From Candidatus Fermentibacterota bacterium (GTDB lineage: Bacteria; JAFGKV01): a DNA stretch of 32,913 nucleotides. Made by a program: the position numbers and the translations under genes. Each line of letters begins with the position of its first letter. Positions within the stretch are counted from its first letter, which is position 1. Positions 25,270-32,595 of the stretch are shown piece after piece. The notes under the pieces are model-generated. The model was not told where the DNA came from, ran no database searches, and saw only the letters and a program-made list of their open reading frames with translations. The DNA lies in the NCBI GenBank assembly GCA_016928395.1, contig JAFGKV010000319.1, forward strand, positions 1 to 32,913. The letters run 5' to 3'.

Positions 25270-25461
25270 GATGACAGCGGGGAATGGCATGTGTCGGAGG
25301 CCGCAATTTGATCCCTAATGCCGATCGAGTCAAGCACCTTCGCTCTGCTGACCTGAGCGGATTCCTTACTGTGGAGGCCGGAGCTTTCCCGGCCGTCCTG
25401 AGAAACCACCGTGTTCGCGATCGCGGCGACCAGCGAATCTACCGCACTATGCTCCAGACGC

Positions 25462-26673
25462 CTACTCCCTCGCTACAGACAAAGGGTCGACGAGCCTCCC
25501 GATGAAGAGAATGGAGCCTGTGCGATGCTCCCGGATCAGGAAGATAAACGGCCGATCAACCACGAACGAGGCGGGGCCGCCGCCGCGCTTGAGAACCACC
25601 GCCGTTGCGGCCGAGGCTTCGGTGCCCTCCTCGGTAACATCCACGAAGGCCTTGTGGATCACATTGCTGATGAACAGGTCCTTCCTCCCGGTCATGCCTG
25701 AGAAGTCTGCGCCTTCGAACGCATGGGGCATCCCCATGGAGGCCAGGGTCTCGACCAGCTCATATCGGGCCGTCATGGAAAACCGCGGCAGCATGAGCGC
25801 CAACTCCTGTGGCGTAGCCTCTGCCAGGTCCCGGAGCCAGCGGTCTAGGTTCTCCCATGTGAGCTGATGCTCGACCGACTCCAGCGGCAGGCCGGAATCA
25901 GGCAGGATGATCACCATGGAGAGCCCGCCTTTGGCATAGGGCAGTTCCGCGAGCCGAAACCCATCGTGCGCCAAGAGCCTTAGCGAAACCCTCTGCGACA
26001 TCATGGGCACGGTCACCGTGCTGTCTGGAGTGAGGTGGAACGGGCCGTCCGTCGTGGCGGCCGGATCGAACCGATACTGCCATGGCGCCTTGAAGTAGAC
26101 CGCATTGCACAGGACCAGCCTCGTCAGAGAGGTTACTAGTCCGGGAGGAATGAGATCCTTGATGGTACCATTGGTCTTGTCTTCGGCCCACGTATTGATG
26201 CGCTCCCGGGCCACATCCGCGGCGCGGATGAAATCGACCAGAAAGACCTTCGCGCCGTAGCGGTTGGTAGTCAGATCGAGAAAGGCCGGGAGGAATCGGT
26301 AGCCGTCCTGAGCCCAGAGTGAGTTCGCCACCTGGAAGGTGACCGAGCCACCGTGCACCGACCCCAGTGCCTTCTGAAGCCCTCCTAGAGCCTGATGCTG
26401 TCTCTCCTGGCCCAGGGAGAAGTAGAGCACCGTCGCCATTTCCTGCTCTGTGATAGTTCGTGCACCGGCATAGGTCATCGCCAGCGCTGTCGAGATGCTA
26501 TAGGGAGACAAGAACACATTACCGCCGGGCTCGCTGATCTTCCGATAGAGATCGCAGGCAAACCGGCCGTTGCCTTCCACCACGGCCACCAGATCATCGG
26601 CGGACGACACCCCTGCGTGCCCCACAGTGGCCGCCCCCATCACCACGGCATACGTGATTGCCATGAGTCGCAT
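25462..26673 (-). CDS. Secreted serpin (serine protease inhibitor family)
   Basis: A 403-residue serpin with a signal peptide (MRLMAITYAVVMGAATVGHA). Serpin landmarks are NVFLSPYSISTALAMTYAGA, NAVYFKAPWQ, LPYAKGGLSMVIILP, ISNVIHKAFVDVTEEGTEAS and the C-terminal DRPFIFLIREHRTGSILFIG. The hinge EEGTEASAAT is of inhibitory type (small residues at P15-P9). The reactive loop continues AVVLKRGGGPASF, so the scissile bond probably lies near Lys362-Arg363-Gly, suggesting a target that cuts after basic residues. Serpins trap target proteases by covalent complex and can also inhibit cysteine proteases. The start is ATG 26673, six bases from AGGAGG; ATG 26676 is nearly equivalent. It lies between the rhomboid and the C25 gene on the same strand. 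Confidence 0.95.
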   Translation of the reverse strand: MRLMAITYAVVMGAATVGHAGVSSADDLVAVVEGNGRFACDLYRKISEPGGNVFLSPYSISTALAMTYAGARTITEQEMATVLYFSLGQERQHQALGGLQKALGSVHGGSVTFQVANSLWAQDGYRFLPAFLDLTTNRYGAKVFLVDFIRAADVARERINTWAEDKTNGTIKDLIPPGLVTSLTRLVLCNAVYFKAPWQYRFDPAATTDGPFHLTPDSTVTVPMMSQRVSLRLLAHDGFRLAELPYAKGGLSMVIILPDSGLPLESVEHQLTWENLDRWLRDLAEATPQELALMLPRFSMTARYELVETLASMGMPHAFEGADFSGMTGRKDLFISNVIHKAFVDVTEEGTEASAATAVVLKRGGGPASFVVDRPFIFLIREHRTGSILFIGRLVDPLSVARE

Positions 26674-26786
26674 CATGTTCCTCCTCGTCTGTACTGTCCG
26701 GTGCATGGCGTCGGCTTCCTACTGGTTGAACCGCTCTTGGAGCGCGCCGGATCCCCGGAAGGTTCAACGAACCCGTCAGACTATAG

Positions 26787-26820
26787 GCCTCGGGGCATGC
26801 ACCTGCCCACGCCCCGAGGC
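26787..26820 (-). terminator. Stem-loop after the rhomboid gene
   Basis: A perfect 10-bp stem (GCCTCGGGGC and GCCCCGAGGC) encloses 14 bases, about 50 bases past the rhomboid stop and before the serpin start. No good T-tract follows, so terminator function is tentative. Confidence 0.45.
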
Positions 26821-26872
26821 ATGAGGCCCCGGCGTGCTCCGGATCGTCGCCTTCCCGTGATCGCACGACTCG

Positions 26873-27442
26873 TCACGATTTGCGGCGGTGCTTTGTCCAC
26901 GTGGAGCCGAAGGCGGCACCCAAACCGCCACCGATGAGGTGTGCCGATTGAGAGATATTGTCTGCGCGAAGGGCATTCACCAGCTCAGTGCCGATGAAGA
27001 TCATGGCCACCAAGATGAAGGTCAGCGGAATCGTGCCCTTGCGGGCGTCGGCCATGGACGCAAGGATGATGAACATGAACACGATGCCGCTGGCTCCGAG
27101 AAGCCCGGTCGAGAACAGAGCGGCGTTCACGAGGCCCGTCACCACCGCGGTCACCGCCATCATGAGCGTCAGCGTGCTCGATCCATACTTCTCCTCCAGC
27201 AGAGGCCCCAGGAGAAGGATGTAGGCGAGATTGCCCAGGAGATGCCCCCAGCTCGCGTGTCCGGCGACATGGCTGACGAGGCGGAAGTAGTCCAAAGGCT
27301 GTCCCCACGAGATGCTGGGAGGCGCGGCGAAGAGCTTCAGAGTAAAGCCGGGCACGATGCGGTTGATGAAGTAGATCACAACCGCGATGAGCGAGAAGGT
27401 CAGCACTGTAGGCGAATTGAAACGGACTCGATACTTCGGCAT
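26873..27442 (-). CDS. Rhomboid-family intramembrane serine protease
   Basis: A 189-residue protein with about six membrane helices. It has the HxxxN motif (SWGHLLGN, His67, Asn71), the catalytic serine in GASG (Ser118) and the catalytic histidine in SQSAHLIGGGLGA (His168), so the Ser-His dyad is intact. Rhomboids cleave single-pass membrane proteins within or near the bilayer. The length fits the minimal six-helix bacterial form. ATG 27442 follows AGGAGG at eight bases. It lies upstream of the serpin and C25 genes on the same strand, making a cluster of two proteases and one inhibitor; a GlyGly-CTERM substrate for a rhombosortase role is not present in the window. Confidence 0.9.
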   Translation of the reverse strand: MPKYRVRFNSPTVLTFSLIAVVIYFINRIVPGFTLKLFAAPPSISWGQPLDYFRLVSHVAGHASWGHLLGNLAYILLLGPLLEEKYGSSTLTLMMAVTAVVTGLVNAALFSTGLLGASGIVFMFIILASMADARKGTIPLTFILVAMIFIGTELVNALRADNISQSAHLIGGGLGAAFGSTWTKHRRKS

Positions 27443-27496
27443 TCCGGGCTCCTCCTGGCAGAAGCGCAGGTATCATGGTTCAGGATACAGGGTTCG

Positions 27497-27581
27497 GGGT
27501 TCAGTAAGGGCTCTGAGGGCGAGGAGCGCACTCAGATTCTTCGAGGTTGAGAGTACGGCCGGCTGGTGGCTATCGGCTGTC
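27497..27581 (+). repeat. 85-bp extragenic repeat, copy 2
   Basis: This copy aligns gap-free with the minus strand of 91-175. It starts GGGTTCAGT and ends TGGCTATCGGCTGTC in both. Further GCTATCGG/AGCTATCAGG words follow at 27583-27605. It lies upstream of the rhomboid gene. Confidence 0.75.
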
Positions 27582-27640
27582 AGCTATCGGCCTTCAGCTA
27601 TCAGGCCCGCCCAGCGCTACGAGGAACCGTTGTCTCGTAG

Positions 27641-27662
27641 GGGCGATCGTCCCTGGTCGCCC
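27641..27662 (-). repeat. Dispersed palindromic element, copy B
   Basis: The minus strand carries the same 22-base palindrome as 10144-10165 with one substitution, which turns one arm pair into a mismatch (GGGCGATC opposite GGTCGCCC). Orientation is opposite to copy A. Confidence 0.65.
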
Positions 27663-27674
27663 GCCGGGGCGGGG

Positions 27675-27722
27675 TCGGTATCGCTATCGTTGTCGTACTC
27701 GCAATCGTAGTCGTACTCGACG
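27675..27722 (+). repeat. Degenerate TCGNNN hexamer array
   Basis: Eight consecutive hexamers all begin TCG while the other three bases vary (GTA, CTA, TTG, TAC, CAA, TAG, TAC, ACG). The period is exact. It corresponds to the run at 21-56 in opposite orientation, and in both places it follows the 85-bp element at similar distance. Confidence 0.7.
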
Positions 27723-28088
27723 CTCCGGGCAGTCGAGCACGAGTTCTCCCATGTTCTCTGGAACAAGTCGGGCAGCGGTCGACCTTCTTCACTTCTTCAC
27801 CCTGAGCGAAGTCGAGGGAATGGATGGATGGACGGATGGGTGGGTGGGTGGGTGAGTGAGAAGGGCATTCTGAATCCTGGATTCTGACTCCTGCCGCCTG
27901 CCTACTGCCGACTGGCCACCCATTCTCTCGTCACTCTTCAGCCTTCCTTTGCGTCTCTGCGTCTTTGCGATGACAGTGCCCCTCTATTCCCTTCATGTTC
28001 TTTTCGGTGAATTCCGAGCTTCCTTTGCTTCCTTTGCGTCTCTGCGTAAGACTTCTCATTCACTTCATGGTGAAGCGTCTTTGCGTCC

Positions 28089-30698
28089 TCACTCCATAAC
28101 AGTTGTCTCGTAGCTCACGCCCTCCGGAACGTAGACCGGCACCTTGACCGTCACGGCCTTGCCGTCTGTCTGCTTGGTGCCGTCCACCGCCACGAACGAA
28201 GTGTACTGGCAGAGCAGGCGGTGCTGCAGGGAGGTCTGCGTGATTTCTTCCTTGAGCTCATCCGACGGCCACGACACCTCCTTGTCGGACAGCTCCGCAA
28301 GCTTCCAGCGTGCCCACACCGAACGGATCCCTGCATGTTCGGTCAACGCCTCATCGCGGGGCAATGGGATCGTGTGGCGCGAGGTGGTTGACCCCATGCG
28401 CCCGTGCACGTGGATCTGTCCTGAGCCGATTCTCTTGAAGCGACCGGTGAGTATGACCGGCCGGCCCACGAACAGGTCGGGGATTGTGGAGGGGTAAACG
28501 TCACTAACGTCCAATCCGCCCCAGTCGATCTCGATGTCGGTGAGTGCGGGACGGCTCATGCGCTCGTAGAACAGGTCGACCTTGTCGCCGGCGGCTTCGT
28601 TGAGGCCGATGTAGGCCACCGCGCCGCGGCCCAATCGTGCCAAGCCCTCGAGGAGGTAACGGTTCACCGACGTCCCGACCCCGAAGCTGAAGATCCGGGC
28701 ATCCTTCACCTTCTCATGCACCGCGGCGAAGATCTGGGCCTCGTTGCCGATGTAGCCATCGGTCATGAATGACACGATGCGGAACCTGCCGGGATCATGG
28801 GGGAAATCCAACGCCGCCTTGATGCCTTCGATCATCATGGTGCCGCCGCCGGAATGCAGTTCATCCACGTGGCGCAATGCCCGCATGACATTCTCAGGGG
28901 TGGCGGGAACGGGCAGCGGCCCGAGTCGTGATGCCCGTTCCGAGAAGCGGATGATCTGGAAGGTATCCTCTGGATGAAGGTTCTTGAGGCAGCGCCTCAT
29001 AGCCTCCTTGGCCTTGGCCAGCGGCGCGCCGTGCATGCTCCCCGAGCAGTCCAACACGAACACCATCTCCCGTGGCATGCGAGGGAGGTCAGAGAGCGAA
29101 GCCGGTGGCTGGAGGAATAGGGCGAAGTAGTCGCCCTTGTCGCCGCGATCGACCATGAGCGCGGTTTTGGTGGCGTTGCCGGCAGTGCGATACCTGAGCA
29201 CGAAGTCCTTGTCAGGGAGGCGATCATTGGGGCTCAACCGCACCACCGCCCGCGACTTCCGCGGGCGCTCCACCAGAATGGCGTGGCTGGAACTCGTCAC
29301 CTCCTCAACGGTGACGCCGGCATCGATATCCACCTGAATCGACAGGTGATGCCCGCCCATCTCTCCCGGCTTCAGATACTCGACCTCCACGGGTTGTCCA
29401 GAGATACCTGAGCTGCCCCGGGCGACCGCACCGATGCCCTGATTGAAGCCCGGCGGATTGAATCGAGGGCCGACCACCGTCGGGAACACGAACTCGTAGG
29501 CACCGTCGTCATAGGCTAGCGGCATGAAGAAGGTCGTCTGGACGTCGATGTCGTTGCCCGGCTCGATGTTGGCAACACGCTGGGTGAAGACATTGGGCCG
29601 TTCCTGCGACAGCAGGGCCGCACGATAGCCCATGGCCTTGGCCTCGTCGTAGATCCGTTGCGCCTCCTCTCGCTCTCGGATCACCCCCCGGATCTTGCGG
29701 TCGCCGATGATCATCTGGAAATCGGTCACCGCGGCGGTGGTCGGCAGCGGAAACACATACACGGCTTCGATCTTCTCGTTGTACGGGTTGTGATAGCTCT
29801 GGCGCACATCCACCGTGGCGATGAAGGCGTCGACTTGCCCCTTCACGTCGGTGTGCCGCAACGGCAGAGGGATCTCTTCTGGAGTGTCGGGCATCACCGC
29901 CTTGAGCTGTGGCGCCGCATACTCCGATGCTGGCTCCGACCCGTCCGACCGCTCAATGATCCACAGCTCGGTGGTCGGGCTGAGGGCGGCGAGGCTACTC
30001 TTGTCCAGTCGACCCGTACTCGCGCCCCGCACCGGCAACGGCGCGGCTCCAGGGAGCCCACTTGGGGGCTCATGGGGTGGGTGTTCACTGGGCGGTGGGG
30101 TGACCTTCGTGAGCGGCGGCGGAGTAAACACCGGTGCCGCGACCGCTGATGGCGCCTTCTTAGGGGGCCGTATCGGTCCCTCTACCATGCGCCTCGAATC
30201 GGTGACATCGGCCCTGATGATCGGACGATCCGCCACGATCTCAATCGCCTCGTAGCCGTCCACAACGGAGAGGTGCATCGAGAGGAAGCCCAGATCTGTG
30301 ACATAGCTGGCGGCAACGTAGACCTCTCTGACAATGAGATCCTTGTGTCCGAAGCTGGACAAGGTCACCGTGTGCCATCCGGGAGCCGCCCCCTTCACCC
30401 GAAACTGCCCCGCGCTGTCCGTGACGACGCCGGTATTCTCCCCATCAAGCAGGATGTGCACACCGGCCAAGGTCGGACCTTCATTCGAAACAACAACCGC
30501 CTCGATGCCACCTGTGCATCCTTGACACAGCCACCGGCTGAGACGACTACATGACACGGAGCCGAGCGCAACGACTGCGACTAGCGTTGCGACCGAAACT
30601 CGCATTGCCCGCGACAGTATGAGCACAAGCATGCTTCCTGTTCGATCAACACGCAGGGCTGACGATCCTGGGCTGGTCACTGATTGTGATGAATTCAT
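28089..30698 (-). CDS. Envelope VIT + VWA domain protein with N-terminal carboxypeptidase-regulatory-like domain
   Basis: An 869-residue exported protein. A hydrophobic segment (32-49) ends in VSC50, a plausible but poor lipobox. Residues 62-145 form a carboxypeptidase-regulatory-like domain (TLAGVHILLDGENTGVVTDS), followed by EIVADRPIIRADVTDS, which looks like the start of a TonB-receptor plug. A Pro-rich linker (175-225) leads to a VIT domain (about 270-400, HNPYNEKIEAVYVFPLP) and a VWA domain (about 545-710) with an intact MIDAS site: D550CSGS, Thr620 and MTDG (Asp647). VIT-VWA proteins bind partners in a metal-dependent way. ATG 30698 lies three bases after the upstream stop and has AGGAG/GGGAAG nearby; ATG 30632 and 30605 are alternatives giving a shorter signal. 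Last gene of a four-gene operon. Confidence 0.88.
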   Translation of the reverse strand: MNSSQSVTSPGSSALRVDRTGSMLVLILSRAMRVSVATLVAVVALGSVSCSRLSRWLCQGCTGGIEAVVVSNEGPTLAGVHILLDGENTGVVTDSAGQFRVKGAAPGWHTVTLSSFGHKDLIVREVYVAASYVTDLGFLSMHLSVVDGYEAIEIVADRPIIRADVTDSRRMVEGPIRPPKKAPSAVAAPVFTPPPLTKVTPPPSEHPPHEPPSGLPGAAPLPVRGASTGRLDKSSLAALSPTTELWIIERSDGSEPASEYAAPQLKAVMPDTPEEIPLPLRHTDVKGQVDAFIATVDVRQSYHNPYNEKIEAVYVFPLPTTAAVTDFQMIIGDRKIRGVIREREEAQRIYDEAKAMGYRAALLSQERPNVFTQRVANIEPGNDIDVQTTFFMPLAYDDGAYEFVFPTVVGPRFNPPGFNQGIGAVARGSSGISGQPVEVEYLKPGEMGGHHLSIQVDIDAGVTVEEVTSSSHAILVERPRKSRAVVRLSPNDRLPDKDFVLRYRTAGNATKTALMVDRGDKGDYFALFLQPPASLSDLPRMPREMVFVLDCSGSMHGAPLAKAKEAMRRCLKNLHPEDTFQIIRFSERASRLGPLPVPATPENVMRALRHVDELHSGGGTMMIEGIKAALDFPHDPGRFRIVSFMTDGYIGNEAQIFAAVHEKVKDARIFSFGVGTSVNRYLLEGLARLGRGAVAYIGLNEAAGDKVDLFYERMSRPALTDIEIDWGGLDVSDVYPSTIPDLFVGRPVILTGRFKRIGSGQIHVHGRMGSTTSRHTIPLPRDEALTEHAGIRSVWARWKLAELSDKEVSWPSDELKEEITQTSLQHRLLCQYTSFVAVDGTKQTDGKAVTVKVPVYVPEGVSYETTVME

Positions 30699-30701
30699 TG
30701 C

Positions 30702-31538
30702 TCACTTCCCTTCTCCTTGCTGTTCCTTTTCGAACGGCACCAGCTTCGTCTCGTCCTCCATCCTGGCGCCGCCGGGAGAGGCGACCGTCTGGAACGCCTT
30801 CTGTGTCCTTTCCTCGTCAGGGGGCAACATCCGCACAGCCGGGTTCAGCCCCATGTCGGTTCCAGGCTTGCACACGGGTGTGTCAGCTACCAAAGAGGCG
30901 ACTTCGTTCATGCCATCTTCGCGGGCGGGCACGACGCTACGACTGACGATGCGGCTTGTACCCTCCGGGCACCAAATCACCCTCATTCGTTCAGCAGTGA
31001 CAACGATTTCATCCATGACAGGAGGTTGCCTCTCCATCATGGAGACAGGTCCTACGGTGGTGCCGAGATCCGCTCTCACCGTCACCGAGTCCAGGACTGT
31101 ATCAGCGAACCCGACCATCGAAACCCTGACACGCCGGTTCCCAGATGGGACCCCAGCGATGGCGAATTTCCCCAGTTCATCAGTCGCCTGGCCCAACATC
31201 GTGCCCTCCACCATGACATTCGCATAGGCGAGCGGGGAGCCATCCTGTCGTAGGACCTTTCCGGCGATCTTTCCGGTTGCGGACGGACTCCCTGAGGTCG
31301 GGGGAGGCGTTGCCGGGGGCTTCGTGGACGCAGGCCTTCCTTGCACCATGGGTTGGTCTATCGCGGACGATGCGGCTGGCGGTTCCGCGGAGGACGAATC
31401 GGCCTTTTGCTGTTCTGAAAGCACGCCAGGCTCGTCCACGCCTTCTCTAGGCCGAAACCGGGCACAACCAGGCATCAGGAGGCCCGCCAGCATCACAATA
31501 AGAACCACCGCTGCCGTTTCACCTCGGTATCGCTTCAT
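30702..31538 (-). CDS. Lipoprotein with carboxypeptidase-regulatory-like domain and TonB-plug-like motif
   Basis: A 278-residue protein with a lipoprotein signal (VVLIVMLAGLLMPGC, Cys25), a Pro/Ser/Ala-rich linker (35-88), and a carboxypeptidase-regulatory-like beta-sandwich at about 90-168 (GKIAGKVLRQDGSPLAYANV, GTMLGQATDELGKFAI). Directly after comes MDEIVVTAERM (175-185), the typical junction to a TonB-dependent receptor plug, but no plug or barrel follows. Two Cys pairs may form disulfides (C190, C223). The last 29 residues (250-278) closely resemble the tail of the upstream cohesin-like protein. The start overlaps the upstream gene by four bases (ATGA). Probably outer-membrane anchored; function unknown. 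Confidence 0.8.
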   Translation of the reverse strand: MKRYRGETAAVVLIVMLAGLLMPGCARFRPREGVDEPGVLSEQQKADSSSAEPPAASSAIDQPMVQGRPASTKPPATPPPTSGSPSATGKIAGKVLRQDGSPLAYANVMVEGTMLGQATDELGKFAIAGVPSGNRRVRVSMVGFADTVLDSVTVRADLGTTVGPVSMMERQPPVMDEIVVTAERMRVIWCPEGTSRIVSRSVVPAREDGMNEVASLVADTPVCKPGTDMGLNPAVRMLPPDEERTQKAFQTVASPGGARMEDETKLVPFEKEQQGEGK

Positions 31539-32029
31539 CGCTCACCTTCTGGCGCTTCCCTCTGCTGTTCCTTGTCAAACAGTACCAGCTCGACGTTGGC
31601 CTTGATCTTGGCGCCGCCGGGAGAGGCGGCGGTCATGAGTGTGGCGTCAATGGCCGGCTCTTCCGGGCCGGTGATCCGAAGATGGATCCGGGCTACGTGG
31701 GACCGGCCCTTGGGCGCACGCCGGTGATCGGTGGTGAAGGCGGCGAGCACGAGCCGGCCACCTTCCATGCCTTCTTCGTCGAAGAATGGGGGATCACGGA
31801 AGGCGTCGGCCGTTCCGCCCTCGACGCCGACGATGCCGACGTGCGCCGCGTCGAATCGCAACTCGACCTGGTAGGCTACCAGCGGCTTCCTGCCGCTGTC
31901 GACGAAGAGATCCATGGCTTCGAATCGCAGGGCGGGCGCCTCTCGTGCCGTCATCGCCCAACCCTCGGCCACAAGGGCCGTTAGGATGAGGGCGCAGAGC
32001 ACACCAAACCCCGCTGTCTGTCGCATCAT
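31535..32029 (-). CDS. Secreted cohesin-like protein
   Basis: A 164-residue protein with a signal peptide (about 1-25, ending AEGWA). Residues 35-121 follow the pattern of cohesin-fold domains: LVAYQVELRFDAAHVGIVGV, a PPFFDEE turn, GGRLVLAAFTT and SHVARIHLRITG. Cohesins bind dockerin modules through such a nine-strand sandwich; this one is short and divergent, so the call is tentative. The C-terminus (ASPGGAKIKANVELVLFDKE) is shared with the downstream lipoprotein. The start ATG overlaps the stop of the upstream dockerin-bearing gene (ATGA), and its own stop overlaps the next start in the same way. It probably acts outside the inner membrane, possibly as a ligand of the neighbouring dockerin. 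Confidence 0.7.
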   Translation of the reverse strand: MMRQTAGFGVLCALILTALVAEGWAMTAREAPALRFEAMDLFVDSGRKPLVAYQVELRFDAAHVGIVGVEGGTADAFRDPPFFDEEGMEGGRLVLAAFTTDHRRAPKGRSHVARIHLRITGPEEPAIDATLMTAASPGGAKIKANVELVLFDKEQQREAPEGER

Positions 32030-32595
32030 GTCGTGCTCCTCTCCACGCTGACCGCCATGCGGGCAACCGCCCTGACGTCGGCGTCATCCACCGCTGCATC
32101 TCCTGTTAGATCCCATGAGTTCGCCGCAGGCTTGTCCCCTTGCAGGGCCACCGCCAGCAGGTAGGCATCGACGATATCGGTGGAACCATCGCGGTCCATG
32201 TCGGTAGCCGAAGCGATCTCGCCCCGTGGGCCGATGCGTTCGCGTACCGGCGAAACGACCAAGACTGAGAGGCCAATCAACACCACAGCTGCAGCCGCAG
32301 CCCAGACCGGATGCGCCAGAGCTCGGCGTCTTTGGCGCCCCCACCGGATCTCAGTGGCCCGGCGATCGATAGCTGAAAGCACTGCCCCGTCGGCATCCGC
32401 TGCGTTGGATCGAGGCGCAGCTCGGATGGCGCCTGCGCGGTGAGCAAGCACTTCGAGCTGCGCCAAGGCCGCAGTGCATTCCGGGCAGGTCCTGATGTGG
32501 GCCTCGATGTCCGGCGAAGCCTCCCCCGCCCGGGCGGCCTCGATGTCCGCGAGGTCGGGGTGGCCAGAGTTGTCTCGTGGATTCGATCTGTTCAT
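32026..32595 (-). CDS. Anti-sigma-like zinc-finger membrane protein with extracytoplasmic dockerin module
   Basis: A 189-residue protein. The N-terminal domain has His33-x3-Cys37-x2-Cys40 (AHIRTCPEC), typical of ZAS/zf-HC2 anti-sigma factors. One membrane helix follows at about 97-115 (WAAAAAVVLIGLSVLVV). The C-terminal 60 residues hold two dockerin-type calcium loops, DMDRDGSTDIVD (132-143) and DLTGDAAVDDAD (162-173), separated by about 18 residues as in type I dockerins. Topology places the zinc finger inside and the dockerin outside. ATG 32595 has GGAGG eight bases upstream; a GTG at 32610 overlaps the ribosome site. It leads an operon whose next gene is cohesin-like. No sigma gene lies between here and the window end, so the partner is elsewhere, perhaps the ECF factor at 17774. 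Confidence 0.85.
   Translation of the reverse strand: MNRSNPRDNSGHPDLADIEAARAGEASPDIEAHIRTCPECTAALAQLEVLAHRAGAIRAAPRSNAADADGAVLSAIDRRATEIRWGRQRRRALAHPVWAAAAAVVLIGLSVLVVSPVRERIGPRGEIASATDMDRDGSTDIVDAYLLAVALQGDKPAANSWDLTGDAAVDDADVRAVARMAVSVERSTT

Larger units (their letters stand above)
27443..28088. repeat. Repeat-mosaic intergenic region
   Basis: This 646-base gap holds no supported gene. Besides the elements listed separately it contains CCCTGAGCGAAGTCGAGGG (27800-27818), a word I recall from intergenic DNA of other environmental bacteria. It also has a GGAT/GGGT tetranucleotide run (about 27819-27862) and two exact copies of CTTCCTTTGCGTCTCTGCGT (27943-27962 and 28028-28047). The last words run to the stop codon of the VIT-VWA gene. 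Confidence 0.7.

Noticed and set aside
25415-25424. GCGATCGC octamer like the cyanobacterial HIP1
   Set aside because: I noticed a single isolated copy, expected by chance in GC-rich DNA.
20365-27442. Rhombosortase / GlyGly-CTERM or type IX sorting of the C25 protein
   Set aside because: The C-terminus ends GRFGEHEQLIDHP without GlyGly, a membrane helix and basic tail, or a recognisable type IX sorting domain.
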